Shown here one piece after another: positions 28,025 to 37,007 of a stretch of DNA of 58,005 nt. Positions within the stretch are counted from its first letter, which is position 1, and each line of letters starts with the position of its first letter. The notes below the pieces were generated by a model. The model saw only the letters and a program-made list of their open reading frames with translations. It was not told the DNA's origin and did not search any database. Location: the NCBI GenBank assembly GCA_016342685.1, contig JAEINU010000001.1, positions 1,396,933 through 1,454,937 on the forward strand. Reading direction: 5' to 3'. Position numbers and translations under genes: made by a program. This DNA is from Bacteroidales bacterium. Lineage in GTDB: Bacteria > Bacteroidota > Bacteroidia > Bacteroidales > UBA12077.

Positions 28025-28606
28025 TTATTTTTTACATCTTTGATCTAAGTCCTCTAAGGATTTATATCCTAGTCTTTTAAAAAGATTTTTATAGCGCAAT
28101 TCTGTTAAGTTAAGTTTTTTGTCAATGGCTGTATTAATATCTGCCATCAAACAATCGATTGTTTTATCCGAATAGGTTTCGTATTCGCAAATCAGATAGT
28201 TTTTAAAAGTACTGCTATTTTCTTGAAGCATATTGGGATATTTTGGTTTGAGCTCATTCATCCAATTTAGTTCAATCACAGCAATTTGAGTAATGATTGG
28301 GTTATCTTTTGGATGTGGAATTAGATTTTCCATAAGCGCATATTTTTCTGTCATTAAGTTGCGATCGGCTATTTTTGCACCAATAAGATCTTCGAGATAA
28401 GACTTTAAAGTTTCCACAGATAAAACGCTATGACTCATCCAACGCATAATTTTAAATGTGTCGGGTTCTTCTTGGCATTGAGCATTACCATCTTCCTGAC
28501 GTGTTTTTACATCTAGAAACATTTCAAGTTCAATATTAATAATGCTATCAATAATATCCCACTTATCAATTTTAGCTGCAGAGTTTTCAGAAATATTTGT
28601 TGCCAT
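28025..28606 (-). CDS. DUF4125 family protein
   Basis: About 193 residues from the ATG at 28606, preceded by an A-rich leader; a start at 28639 is also possible. The segment IIDSIINIELEMFLDVKTRQEDGNAQCQEEPDTFKIMRWM carries the DUF4125 signature (E.F..V....G.A.CQ...TF.IMR), and YENYLICEYETYSDKTIDCL-like text follows. It is predicted cytoplasmic and helical. The family has no defined function known to me. It lies directly after the radical-SAM activase, suggesting a helper role such as protection, quality control or assembly of the glycyl-radical system (inference). Confidence 0.75.
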   Translation of the reverse strand: MATNISENSAAKIDKWDIIDSIINIELEMFLDVKTRQEDGNAQCQEEPDTFKIMRWMSHSVLSVETLKSYLEDLIGAKIADRNLMTEKYALMENLIPHPKDNPIITQIAVIELNWMNELKPKYPNMLQENSSTFKNYLICEYETYSDKTIDCLMADINTAIDKKLNLTELRYKNLFKRLGYKSLEDLDQRCKK

Positions 28607-28644
28607 TGTTTTTGTTTTATAGTTGATATTGAGGTGCATGTGCT

Positions 28645-29601
28645 TTAGAATGGAGTGTTATGACCAATAAAACAGGTCAACCCTTCCTTTTCGATAAGTG
28701 TTTTGATATGCACCATTTTCTCCTCGGTTGGTGCTACTTGGTTTTCAAGTAAATAAGTTCTGCTTAATTGCCTATATTTTGATTCCCCAAGCCGATGGAA
28801 AGGTAGGATATTGATAACTTCTAAGCCAATTTCTTTTACATATTGGGCGGTCTTAATGATATTTTCATCGTCATCGTTAAAACCGGGGATAATAGGAATT
28901 CTTGGAACCACAAACCCATTCCACCAATCTGCTTGTGCCAAAAGCTTGATATTTTTTAGAATGAGATTGTTTTTAACACCGCACATGGATTTGTGTTTAT
29001 CCGGATCCATATGTTTTATATCGGTAAAAACCCAATCAACATAATTTAATACCTCCAACCAGTATTCGGAGTTCACATTCGCTGTACTTTCAATACAGGT
29101 ATGTATATATGCTTTTTTACATTCTTTTAATAATGGGAGAATGAAATCTTTCTGTAATAAAGGCTCGCCACCACTAAGTGTAATTCCACCTTTATCGCCC
29201 CAAAAAGCACGTTCTCTGCTAAATCTGTGCATTAGTTCTGCAATCGTGTAATATTTTCCAGAGATAGAATTTCCCTCATGTAAACACACATCAACACATT
29301 CCATTGTTGTACATTTATCACAAATACTTCTGTCAAAAACCAAATCTTCTTTTTCAACCGATATAGCTCCATTAGAGCAAGCTTCTATACAGTCTCCACA
29401 CATAACACATTTTACATTGCTGTGTAACAATATTGGATTACTGAATAACCCTTCGGGGTTACAGCACCATTTGCATCTCAAAGGACAATCATTCATAAAT
29501 ACGGTAGTTCGGGTTCCCGGACCATCATGTACCGAATATGATTGTATACTAAAGACTAAACCTTTTATTTGATCGGAATTATTATTTACAGTGGTATTCA
29601 T
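28645..29601 (-). CDS. hpdA: glycyl-radical enzyme activase (radical SAM)
   Basis: A 318-residue activase that would place the glycyl radical on the large subunit using S-adenosylmethionine. The SAM-cluster motif CPLRCKWC supplies Cys39, Cys43 and Cys46. Two extra four-cysteine ferredoxin sites follow (65/68/71/75 and 94/97/102/106), as in HpdA-type activases rather than the short pyruvate formate-lyase activase. GGITLSGGEPLLQ and PIIPGFND are further landmarks. It is separated from its target gene by the MFS gene. The name rests on context with HpdB and HpdC-like genes. Confidence 0.9.
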   Translation of the reverse strand: MNTTVNNNSDQIKGLVFSIQSYSVHDGPGTRTTVFMNDCPLRCKWCCNPEGLFSNPILLHSNVKCVMCGDCIEACSNGAISVEKEDLVFDRSICDKCTTMECVDVCLHEGNSISGKYYTIAELMHRFSRERAFWGDKGGITLSGGEPLLQKDFILPLLKECKKAYIHTCIESTANVNSEYWLEVLNYVDWVFTDIKHMDPDKHKSMCGVKNNLILKNIKLLAQADWWNGFVVPRIPIIPGFNDDDENIIKTAQYVKEIGLEVINILPFHRLGESKYRQLSRTYLLENQVAPTEEKMVHIKTLIEKEGLTCFIGHNTPF

Positions 29602-29654
29602 AATAATGCAATTTTTATTTTAATAGAATGGTCATTCTCCCATTAATAAAATTA

Positions 29655-30929
29655 TTATTTGTTTTTATTTTTTGCTAGTAATGGCAATGACAGTGCAAGG
29701 ATTATAGACACAGCAAAAGAACCAATAGCATAGTATATTGAATAAGTATATGTTCCGGTAAAATCTTTAAGCCATCCACCAATAAATGAACCTAAAAATG
29801 GACCAACTCCCATTACAATTAAAGTTGCAAGACCCCAAATTTTACCTAAGGTTTGTCTTCCATAAATAGCACCGGTATAGCCAACAACTCCACCAGGAAC
29901 AATAGCCCAATAAATGGCAAAAATTGCTGCTGAGATATAAGCTATAAATGTAACTTCTGTTGAACAATTTAATAAAAGAATACATGCTAAAAGTCCAACG
30001 ATAGGACCTGCAATCAGCATAATTTTTCTTCCTTTTGCTTCGTTTTTTACTTTACCAACAATTTTATCAGCTACAATACCAAGAAGAGGCATACTGAAGA
30101 TTCCGATTATACCAATTATTTTATATACGTTAATGGCACTATCTGTTTCCCAGCCTTTATCTTGTACCCAGTAGCTTACTACTTGAGTCCAAATTAAAAA
30201 TTCGGCCATCATACTGGTTAGAAACATAAAAATGGCTCCCCAAATTGGGTAAGTTGAATAAGCTTCTTTGATTGTCCAAACTTTTTCTACATGTTTAGTT
30301 TCACCTGCTTTAACTGGAACTTCTCCGTGAGGTGTAAGGTTATAGTTTTCGGGATTCCGTTTGGCCATTAATACTGCAACAACCAAAAGAACGAAAATAA
30401 TAATGGCTAATGTAACCATTGTACTACGCCATGTTCCGCCATTGTTCATTGAATTTTTAACAACTTCGGCTAATAACCATTGAGCCATTGGAGCTCCAGC
30501 AAAAGCAATACCCCACATTGTACCATAGGTTTTTCCAACATACCATTTTCGAACGGAAACGGTTGAAGTTACCCAAAGCATACCTGTTGCGATACCTGCA
30601 AGAAATCCAAAAGTAAAGAAATAGGCGAACTGTGTGCTTATCATACTTGTGAGATAAAAACCCAAAGCACCAAAAACTGCAGCTATTGCATAAATAGGTT
30701 TTGTACCCCACTTATCCAATATCATTCCTGCAAAAAAAGCGGTAATGGCATAAATAGTCATCATTAAAGAGTATCCAAGAGTTACTTCTGCTTGAGACCA
30801 TCCTAAATCTGCGGCCATAGGTCCTTTTAACATAGCAAAAGTTGCCCGATAGCCAAAAAGGCTAAATACCGCAAGCCAAGATGCAAAAACAACCATTGGC
30901 CCATATAACTTTGCTTTATCTATTTTCAT
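29655..30929 (-). CDS. MFS transporter (oxalate/formate antiporter-like)
   Basis: A 424-residue major facilitator with about 12 membrane segments. The N-terminal LFGYRATFAMLKGPMAADLGWSQAEVTLGYSLMMTIYAITAFFAGMILDKWGTKP carries the loop 2-3 signature of the family, and the overall pattern is like the OFA group of carboxylate carriers. It lies inside the decarboxylase locus between the small subunit and the activase, so it probably imports the aryl acetate or exchanges it for product. Substrate is inferred. Confidence 0.85.
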   Translation of the reverse strand: MKIDKAKLYGPMVVFASWLAVFSLFGYRATFAMLKGPMAADLGWSQAEVTLGYSLMMTIYAITAFFAGMILDKWGTKPIYAIAAVFGALGFYLTSMISTQFAYFFTFGFLAGIATGMLWVTSTVSVRKWYVGKTYGTMWGIAFAGAPMAQWLLAEVVKNSMNNGGTWRSTMVTLAIIIFVLLVVAVLMAKRNPENYNLTPHGEVPVKAGETKHVEKVWTIKEAYSTYPIWGAIFMFLTSMMAEFLIWTQVVSYWVQDKGWETDSAINVYKIIGIIGIFSMPLLGIVADKIVGKVKNEAKGRKIMLIAGPIVGLLACILLLNCSTEVTFIAYISAAIFAIYWAIVPGGVVGYTGAIYGRQTLGKIWGLATLIVMGVGPFLGSFIGGWLKDFTGTYTYSIYYAIGSFAVSIILALSLPLLAKNKNK

Positions 30930-30995
30930 AAAATTTAGTATTAAATTTTTTACAACGTTTATTGTGATTTGATCCTCAATTTATGAGGAGATAAG

Positions 30996-31025
30996 AATTA
31001 CAGGGAGTTTAAGCTCCCTGTAATT
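30996..31025 (-). terminator. perfect intergenic hairpin between small subunit and MFS gene
   Basis: An 11-bp perfect inverted repeat (AATTACAGGGAG ... CTCCCTGTAATT) around a short loop lies 17 bp past the small-subunit stop and 67 bp before the MFS start. On the minus strand it is followed by a weak T-rich tail. It may act as a partial terminator or RNA-stability element, lifting the level of the two enzyme subunits above that of the carrier and activase. Confidence 0.6.
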
Positions 31026-31041
31026 ATAAAATTAAGACTGC

Positions 31042-31302
31042 TTATTTTTCGTCGTAACCTTCGCAGGTAATAGCAGCCATATCAGGATATGCAAGATGTT
31101 CTTTGCCCATCATAGAGCAAATTCCTAAACCTATTTTCTCTTCATTCAAAGTGAAATTTTTGCAATGCATACATTTTGGCATTCTTTCGTAGTTAGGATC
31201 AATGTCATCAGCATTAACTCTCTTTCCAGTACTTCTGTCTATTCCTTTTGCAACATCAACAGGTACAAAATTCAGACTATTTCTATATATTTTTTCTTCC
31301 AT
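31042..31302 (-). CDS. hpdC: arylacetate decarboxylase small subunit, HpdC-like
   Basis: An 86-residue protein matching the small subunit of 4-hydroxyphenylacetate decarboxylase over its length: NFVPVDVAKGI, the MPKCMHCKNF centre, GICSMMGKEHLAY and ITCEGYDEK. Four cysteines remain (44, 47, 62, 80), which fits one [4Fe-4S] site in the C-terminal half. As I recall, the Clostridium protein also has an N-terminal cluster with a His/Cys3 set; the matching places here read NSLNFVPVD and GIDRST, without cysteine. It lies 40 bp after the large-subunit gene. Confidence 0.85.
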   Translation of the reverse strand: MEEKIYRNSLNFVPVDVAKGIDRSTGKRVNADDIDPNYERMPKCMHCKNFTLNEEKIGLGICSMMGKEHLAYPDMAAITCEGYDEK

Positions 31303-31342
31303 TTTAGTAATTATTTGATATTAATAATTCCAGTTAAATTGA

Positions 31343-34057
31343 TTAAACACTTTCGTATTCAGTACGTGCAATAAGCTCATCCTGAACCTGTTTACCTATT
31401 TCAACCCAATATTGAGTAAATCCGGCAACACGAACCATTAGGTCACGATAATTTTGAGGATTTGCCTGAGCATCTTTCAATACTTTTGAATCCACAATAT
31501 TAAATTGAACATGGAACCCGCCTTTTCGCATATAACCTCTAACTAATTCGATCAATTTTTTAGAACCTTCAGGGCCTTTAATAGCACTTGGGTGAACTTT
31601 AATATTCAATTGTGAGTTTTGAGACATTGAATGATCCCAGATTGCAGCAGAATTCATTAAAGCAAATGGTCCGTTTTTATCAGTACCAGGATAAGCAGAT
31701 AATGAAGCATCAGCAAATGTTGTTCCTTGTAAACGACCGTCGAAGGTTGCTAAAGTAGCAGAACCCATTGCACCGTGTGTAGAAACAGAGATTTGACAAG
31801 AATACATTGGCTCAGCATATAATGATTCAATAGTTTCTGAATGTTCACAGAACCAGTTTTCCCAATCAAGTAAAATCTCATCAGCGTAGAAGTCATCATT
31901 TCCATACTTAGGTGCATTAAGACATTCGAAATGCATTTTGTCGTATTTCTTAGTTGCATCATCTTTTTTCTCCTGATCCATCAATGAGAATTTACCAATT
32001 TCGTGAGCTGTTTTAAATCCGAAGTTGTTCTCAATGGCATCTTGCATTTCTTCAAAAGTGTACTTTTTGTCGTCGTATACAAGTTTTTTAAGAGCTGCTA
32101 AAGTGTTTATACAAGTTACGTTACCAGCACTTTCAACATTAAATGTTGCATTGTATCGATAACCTAATTCATTGATAAGATGACCTGAATCTAAACAATC
32201 TGGTTTAGTTAGAGATTGGAATACGGCCATATTATTTTTTCTCCAAACGTCGTGTTGGATATTATTAGTAAGGGCAAGTACATCAACTGCTTTTTCCCAA
32301 TATGCTTTAAATTGCTCAAATAATTCCGCAAAAGTTTCAAGCTTTTTATTATGAGGTTCAAAAACTTTGATACCACTTCGTTTATCAACACCATTGAAAA
32401 GAACCAATTCGAGTACTTTTGGCATAGCTATAAAGTGAACACCTACAGAAGTTGGCTGTCCAGCTCCACCAGGAATAAAGTATTCTTTACCGTTAAGGTG
32501 AAGAGGTTTCCAGCAAGAAGGTGATGTTTCAAGACAACCACCAATAGCCCAAGAACGAGCTTCTTCAATAGTCATACCTTCATGGCCGTAATGATTAATC
32601 ATAAATTGTTCGGCAATGTCATTGTTCATGAATGCAGGATAACCACAACCTGTTTTAATAACATCAGCAGCAAGAGCTAAGAAATCATCAGGTAAAGTTT
32701 CGTCATAATGAAGTGCAATATTTGATTGAGGCATTGCATTGGTTCCACCAGCTTTTACTATTAGATATTCTAATTTGTTAACGGCAGTTTTTCCATGTTT
32801 ATTTACACCACCTACAGATAATGTGTTGAATGTATTTCCAGATAAAACACCACCAACAACTCCTACAGAAGCAAAACAGTCGATAGAAGTTTTAATTAAT
32901 CGATCTTGTTCTAGAAGTTCTAATACTTCGTCTTCAGTAATTCTACCAGCTTCTATATCTTGCTCAAACCAAGGATATAAAACCTGACCAATTCTACCTG
33001 CAGATAAACCAGAAATAGCATCTTCATTTAATATTGCCAAGTGAATGGTTTCAATCATTTGGAATGCTTCGATAAAAGTTCTAGGTTGATTTTTTTCAAT
33101 CCAGAATAAACGCTCTGCTATATCTTGATATTCTTTTTTCTGAGTTGCATCTTTTTCTCTAGCTGCTAACCAAGTTGCATGCTCTGCATAATTGTTAATC
33201 CATTTTTGTACACCTTCGATGGCTATAATAACAGCTTCGTAGTTATAAAGTCTGTTCATACCTACCATACCGTCACCATCAGCTTTACCAGCAACTTCAC
33301 TTTTCTTTTCTCTGGCAATTTTTTTAATTCCTTCGAAACCGTATTCTAATGGGTAATAATAGTTGGCTACTTCACGACCTTGAGGTAATGTAAATCCTGA
33401 ATCGAACATACATACTACTGAGCGCATAATAGCTTCCTTAACATCATAGTCAGGAACCATACGTTCGTATTTATTACCTAAATCGTCTACAGATTTACCT
33501 TCCCATTTTTTTGCTAATTCAAGTAAAACAGGAATTTCTTCTTGACGCATACCGAATTTACCAGCGATTGACATTACTTTTCCAAAACTTTTTGGAACAT
33601 TACCACCACCTTGACCAAATTCAGAGTGTTCATCCACACTGGCAGAACCTCTTTTTAATGCTTCTTGATAGAAAGAAGATTCGTTGGCCATATAAAAGCC
33701 TTCTGATAACCATGGCATTGGGAATGATGCACGGAAGAAAGATCCTTTACGCATTGTCATCAATTCACCAGGGTAAATGAGGGGAGTTAAATGTGAAAAT
33801 GCAGTTTTTAAAGCTTTAGCTCTTCTGATTACCGGAATTTCATTGTCATGTTGAAAATATTCACGGGTATACCAATAAGGAAATTCATTATTTGTTGAGG
33901 AAAGTGAATCCATATAGATCTCTTTCAATTTCTCAATTCTTGGATGTGCTTCCCAAATAATTTCTCTTGGGGTCAATTTATCCGGAGCTTTTCCCCCAGA
34001 TTGAAACTCTAATTCTTGACCTGACTCGGCCAACATTTCTTTAAAACTTTTAGCCAT
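31343..34057 (-). CDS. hpdB: glycyl-radical arylacetate decarboxylase large subunit, HpdB-like
   Basis: A 904-residue glycyl-radical enzyme, close in length and motifs to 4-hydroxyphenylacetate decarboxylase. The active-site loop [11 protein letters not shown] gives thiyl Cys508 and the acid Glu510 that separates this class from pyruvate formate-lyase. [27 protein letters not shown] and the radical site [10 protein letters not shown] (Gly879, 25 residues from the end) follow the family. The reaction would be radical decarboxylation of an aryl acetate, giving p-cresol, toluene or skatole depending on substrate. Small subunit, activase and carrier are encoded next to it. A sigma-54-like promoter lies 54 bp upstream. 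Which aryl acetate is used cannot be decided by reading. Confidence 0.9.
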   Translation of the reverse strand: MAKSFKEMLAESGQELEFQSGGKAPDKLTPREIIWEAHPRIEKLKEIYMDSLSSTNNEFPYWYTREYFQHDNEIPVIRRAKALKTAFSHLTPLIYPGELMTMRKGSFFRASFPMPWLSEGFYMANESSFYQEALKRGSASVDEHSEFGQGGGNVPKSFGKVMSIAGKFGMRQEEIPVLLELAKKWEGKSVDDLGNKYERMVPDYDVKEAIMRSVVCMFDSGFTLPQGREVANYYYPLEYGFEGIKKIAREKKSEVAGKADGDGMVGMNRLYNYEAVIIAIEGVQKWINNYAEHATWLAAREKDATQKKEYQDIAERLFWIEKNQPRTFIEAFQMIETIHLAILNEDAISGLSAGRIGQVLYPWFEQDIEAGRITEDEVLELLEQDRLIKTSIDCFASVGVVGGVLSGNTFNTLSVGGVNKHGKTAVNKLEYLIVKAGGTNAMPQSNIALHYDETLPDDFLALAADVIKTGCGYPAFMNNDIAEQFMINHYGHEGMTIEEARSWAIGGCLETSPSCWKPLHLNGKEYFIPGGAGQPTSVGVHFIAMPKVLELVLFNGVDKRSGIKVFEPHNKKLETFAELFEQFKAYWEKAVDVLALTNNIQHDVWRKNNMAVFQSLTKPDCLDSGHLINELGYRYNATFNVESAGNVTCINTLAALKKLVYDDKKYTFEEMQDAIENNFGFKTAHEIGKFSLMDQEKKDDATKKYDKMHFECLNAPKYGNDDFYADEILLDWENWFCEHSETIESLYAEPMYSCQISVSTHGAMGSATLATFDGRLQGTTFADASLSAYPGTDKNGPFALMNSAAIWDHSMSQNSQLNIKVHPSAIKGPEGSKKLIELVRGYMRKGGFHVQFNIVDSKVLKDAQANPQNYRDLMVRVAGFTQYWVEIGKQVQDELIARTEYESV

Positions 34058-34110
34058 ATTAAAATGATTTAATTGTTTATAAATATTTATGTTTCCAATT
34101 CAAACTCTTT

Positions 34111-34126
34111 TACAAGGTGAATGCCA
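34111..34126 (-). promoter_or_regulatory. sigma-54-type promoter of the decarboxylase locus
   Basis: The minus strand reads TGGCATTCACCTTGTA, matching TGGCAC-N5-TTGC with the correct -24/-12 spacing. Initiation would fall near 34100, leaving about 45 bases of leader before the start at 34057. The nearby sigma-54 regulator at 22488-23909 is the obvious activator. Confidence 0.6.
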
Positions 34127-34420
34127 CATAAAATATGGCTGTTGAAAATAAATTTTATACTATCAGTAAATCAGTTATTTATGGGTGGTTAAAATAAATT
34201 TTTCTCTCTATAATTTTGATTATAAACCCCTGTAAAGCTTTTTTACTAGTACTATTTATGGCTCAAAGGAGATTAATATAACTCTCTAATGATCTACTGT
34301 TTAAATAAGTTGTGTTAGTTTTTTTTACAAGTAAAGAAAGGCGACACCCCTTTGTAAGGAAATATTATGGAAAAAGCATTTTTAGTATGAAAATTTAGCT
34401 ATATCGAATTGATTTAGCAC

Positions 34421-34440
34421 ATCAGATATTACTGTCTGAT
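34421..34440. promoter_or_regulatory. candidate upstream activator site
   Basis: ATCAGA and TCTGAT form an inverted repeat with an 8-base spacer, about 300 bp upstream of the sigma-54-like promoter. That distance is long but usable for a looping NtrC-type activator. There is no second copy to support it. Confidence 0.25.
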
Positions 34441-34540
34441 ATTAAATTTTACAATCAACGGATAACAATGTCTGTCGTACTCTATTATGGTGAAGAAATA
34501 AATTAGAACTCACGATCTGTTAAACAAAAAAAAGACGCTA

Positions 34541-34600
34541 GATTCAAGACCTTAAAGCAAAAAAGTAAACTTTTTTCTTTTTAAAAACCACTAACTTTTG
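34541..34600. repeat. dispersed repeat, copy 2 (partner at 4852)
   Basis: It shares GATTCAAGACCTTAA exactly with 4852-4866 and a similar TTTTAAAAACCACTA tail. The two copies differ by an internal gap of about 30 bp. The rest of the 34127-34674 gap is AT-rich with no gene. Near 34617-34650 the text CTGTCAGACC... resembles the start of the intergenic element family, but too little is conserved to call a copy. Confidence 0.45.
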
Positions 34601-34674
34601 GGAGTTTTTCCCCAGAAAACTGTCAGACCAACAGAAAACCTAAATTGGCGGCGATTGAATGTTATTGGGTGTTT

Positions 34675-35469
34675 TTATCGAGATAATATTTGGTAAAACT
34701 CCAAATCTTGGTAATATTTTTCTTTTAATTTTTTAAACTCACTATCCTTTCCTGTCCAAAGTCTAATTCCGTTTAGAGCAGTGTAACTAAGTAAAAACCT
34801 ATCCCAAATAGCATCACCTGCCGTAAAAACAGGTTTATCTTTAAATTCTCGTTTTAACACATTCACTTTTTCCTTGCCATATGGAACTTCATTGAATTTA
34901 GTTTTTATTCTTTTATTGTCGTTTATGTCAACTCTTGCACCAAAAACATTACTGGCATGTATACCAAAATATTCCCAACAAATTATTTCAGCAGAAACTC
35001 TATTGCTTGCGGTAACAACATTAACCTCAATGCATGAAGTATTAAGAAATGTTACTATTGACTGCATTATTGCATTTGGTTTTGGAATAGGAATGCTATA
35101 TCCCTCAAGTTCAATTTCAAGATCATTGGTGTGGATAATTTCATGAGTAATTTTTTCTAATACCCTTAGTTCAAGATTATCCATAACTTCTATCACTTTA
35201 AAATAGGCTTTTTCTCTATCCGATTTTATCAAATCAATATAATCATTCCAACCAAAATTTTTAACCTTTTTATTCTTCACAAGCAATGCAAAAACGGCTT
35301 CTCCTATATCACCAATAAGCAAAGTATTATCTAAATCAAATGCAGCATACTGATTTTTGACTAAGCTCAGTTCTTCTATTTTCTCTACAATACGCTTGGG
35401 TATATTATTTTTTATAGATTTCATACAAGTAATAATTATTCTGGCATCATTATATTTTAAAAACTCCAC
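34675..35469 (-). CDS. HAD superfamily phosphatase
   Basis: A 264-residue haloacid-dehalogenase-fold protein. Motif I is AAFDLDNTLL (two aspartates), motif II VVTASNRVSAE, and the late acidic motif FTAGDAIWDRFLL. Overall it resembles phosphoserine phosphatase-like HAD hydrolases with a helical cap. The start at 35469 overlaps the stop of the upstream phosphoesterase by 1 bp; an ATG at 35424 is an equally good start, since the first 15 residues show no family similarity. Substrate unknown. Confidence 0.8.
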   Translation of the reverse strand: MEFLKYNDARIIITCMKSIKNNIPKRIVEKIEELSLVKNQYAAFDLDNTLLIGDIGEAVFALLVKNKKVKNFGWNDYIDLIKSDREKAYFKVIEVMDNLELRVLEKITHEIIHTNDLEIELEGYSIPIPKPNAIMQSIVTFLNTSCIEVNVVTASNRVSAEIICWEYFGIHASNVFGARVDINDNKRIKTKFNEVPYGKEKVNVLKREFKDKPVFTAGDAIWDRFLLSYTALNGIRLWTGKDSEFKKLKEKYYQDLEFYQILSR

Positions 35470-36314
35470 TAAAAAACTTTTTTCTCTTTAAAACGCAGTT
35501 TATTCTTATCTATAAATATACGTATCACATACAGATGCATATCCTTAGTTCCCAAATTCTCATAATATAAGAACATGTTATCGTCGTTGGGATGATTGCT
35601 GGAAGAAAGCGTACCGCACATAAATTGATCAAATGTATGTCCGTGATAGAGATCATTGGTACGCATAAGTTCCAGCTCGTGCGTATGTCCGCAAAATACG
35701 TGTTTAATTTTATGTTTTTGCACAAAATCAATAAGGGTTGCAGAATTCTTTAGAGGACACTCATCGGTACCCAAAACAGAATAATGAGTAAGGAGCAAAG
35801 GTATGTCATAGTCTGTCTGCCTAATTACTTTAGATACAGCTTTTAGTACTTTCTCTTCAACATATCCATCATCATTGTATAGTTCATTGGAATCAATGCT
35901 TATAACTAATACTTTTTTTCCTTTAATTTCAATAGATCTAACAAAATTTATATCGGTGAAATGATCATTCAGCTTTGTAATGTCCAGATTTAGAAAAAGA
36001 TGTTTCTTACTTGTTTTAATTGTTTTTGAAATGGGAATGATCTTGGAATCATCAATATATTGTTGGAATAGTTCATGTGCACGCATGTTTCTTTTATCAT
36101 GATTGCCCAGAGTAGAAATAATATTTTTACACTTAATCTCTTTTAAAAAGCTTCCTGCCTCAGCATATTCGCTTTCCAGACCATCTGTTGTATTGTCTCC
36201 GGTATTAATAACTATATCGGCATCAAATGAATTGATTTTCTCAAGTAAAAGCTTATCATTTCCATCCCAGTGCCTTGGCCCAAAATGCATATCTGATATA
36301 TGTAATATATTCAT
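35469..36314 (-). CDS. calcineurin-like metallophosphoesterase
   Basis: A 281-residue protein with every metal-binding block of the family: HISDMHFG (D-x-H), NTGDNTTDG, STLGNHDKR, LLTHYSVLG and VFCGHTHELEL. There is no signal peptide, so it is cytoplasmic. It is paired with a HAD phosphatase (1-bp overlap), suggesting sequential removal of phosphates from one compound, but the substrate is not apparent. Class III cyclic-nucleotide phosphodiesterases share this layout. Confidence 0.88.
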   Translation of the reverse strand: MNILHISDMHFGPRHWDGNDKLLLEKINSFDADIVINTGDNTTDGLESEYAEAGSFLKEIKCKNIISTLGNHDKRNMRAHELFQQYIDDSKIIPISKTIKTSKKHLFLNLDITKLNDHFTDINFVRSIEIKGKKVLVISIDSNELYNDDGYVEEKVLKAVSKVIRQTDYDIPLLLTHYSVLGTDECPLKNSATLIDFVQKHKIKHVFCGHTHELELMRTNDLYHGHTFDQFMCGTLSSSNHPNDDNMFLYYENLGTKDMHLYVIRIFIDKNKLRFKEKKVF

Positions 36315-36562
36315 GCTAATTCTTTATTTAAGTTTTTAAATAAAAACAAATTAACACTTTTGCCCTATTTTGTTGAATTTTGGCTCAATGTATTAATCTC
36401 TAAATATAATCAATATTACTTCTCGAAAGATTTTATCACTTAAATTCTAAGGTTTTATGATAAAATAGTCAAGCTATTTCAGTATAATACAAATTAAGTT
36501 GCATAAAACATTCCAATTATAATATTTAATACTAATTTTATATTTCATTTAAATTATTAATC

Positions 36563-36754
36563 ATGAGTAACGGAACAGTAAAATTCTTCAACAGGTCTAA
36601 AGGTTTTGGATTTATCACCCCTGATGAAGGCAGTAAAGATGTATTTGTCCATCAAAACGGATTAACCGATGAGATAAATGAAGGAGATAAAGTAAGCTAC
36701 GATGTAGAGGAAGGACAAAAAGGATTGAACGCAATAAATGTCAAAAAAATATAA
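36563..36754 (+). CDS. cold-shock domain protein
   Basis: A 63-residue single cold-shock domain. RNA-binding motifs RNP1 (KGFGFI) and RNP2 (VFVHQ) are intact, and the start [10 protein letters not shown] is typical. It binds single-stranded nucleic acid and acts as an RNA chaperone. It is monocistronic, with a strong terminator at 36782. The 248-bp gap upstream is AT-rich and could carry a long leader, which is common for cold-shock genes, but no specific structure was identified. Confidence 0.95.
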   Translation: MSNGTVKFFNRSKGFGFITPDEGSKDVFVHQNGLTDEINEGDKVSYDVEEGQKGLNAINVKKI

Positions 36755-36781
36755 TATTATTTTTTGACTTTCTAGCATTGT

Positions 36782-36812
36782 AAAAGCCCATCAAATTTGA
36801 TGGGCTTTTTAA
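36782..36812 (+). terminator. intrinsic terminator of the cold-shock gene
   Basis: AAAAGCCCATCAAA pairs perfectly with TTTGATGGGCTTTT, ending in a T run. It lies 28 bp past the stop. The stem is symmetrical and could work on both strands. Confidence 0.9.
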
Positions 36813-37007
36813 ATTTTTAAAATTGATTTCTCTAAAGAAAGAGAGCATTATTTCTGATAAATGTAACAAACGTTATAGGCAATTTTTCCAGATATTGATT
36901 TTTGAACTGAACGATTAATTTATCAAAATATTTATTGTTAATGATTTATGAATTTGTAAATTTACAGTTAATCAAAATGACATGAAAAAGAACCAAAATT
37001 AAAACTA

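Noticed and set aside
31343-34057. Pyruvate formate-lyase or choline trimethylamine-lyase
   Set aside because: The active-site loop is GCLE with an HpdC-like small subunit next door, the landmarks of arylacetate decarboxylases; the activase also has two extra clusters.
34617-34660. Eighth copy of the intergenic element
   Set aside because: Only CTGTCAGACC and a loose GGCGG match; order and spacing of the core are not kept.
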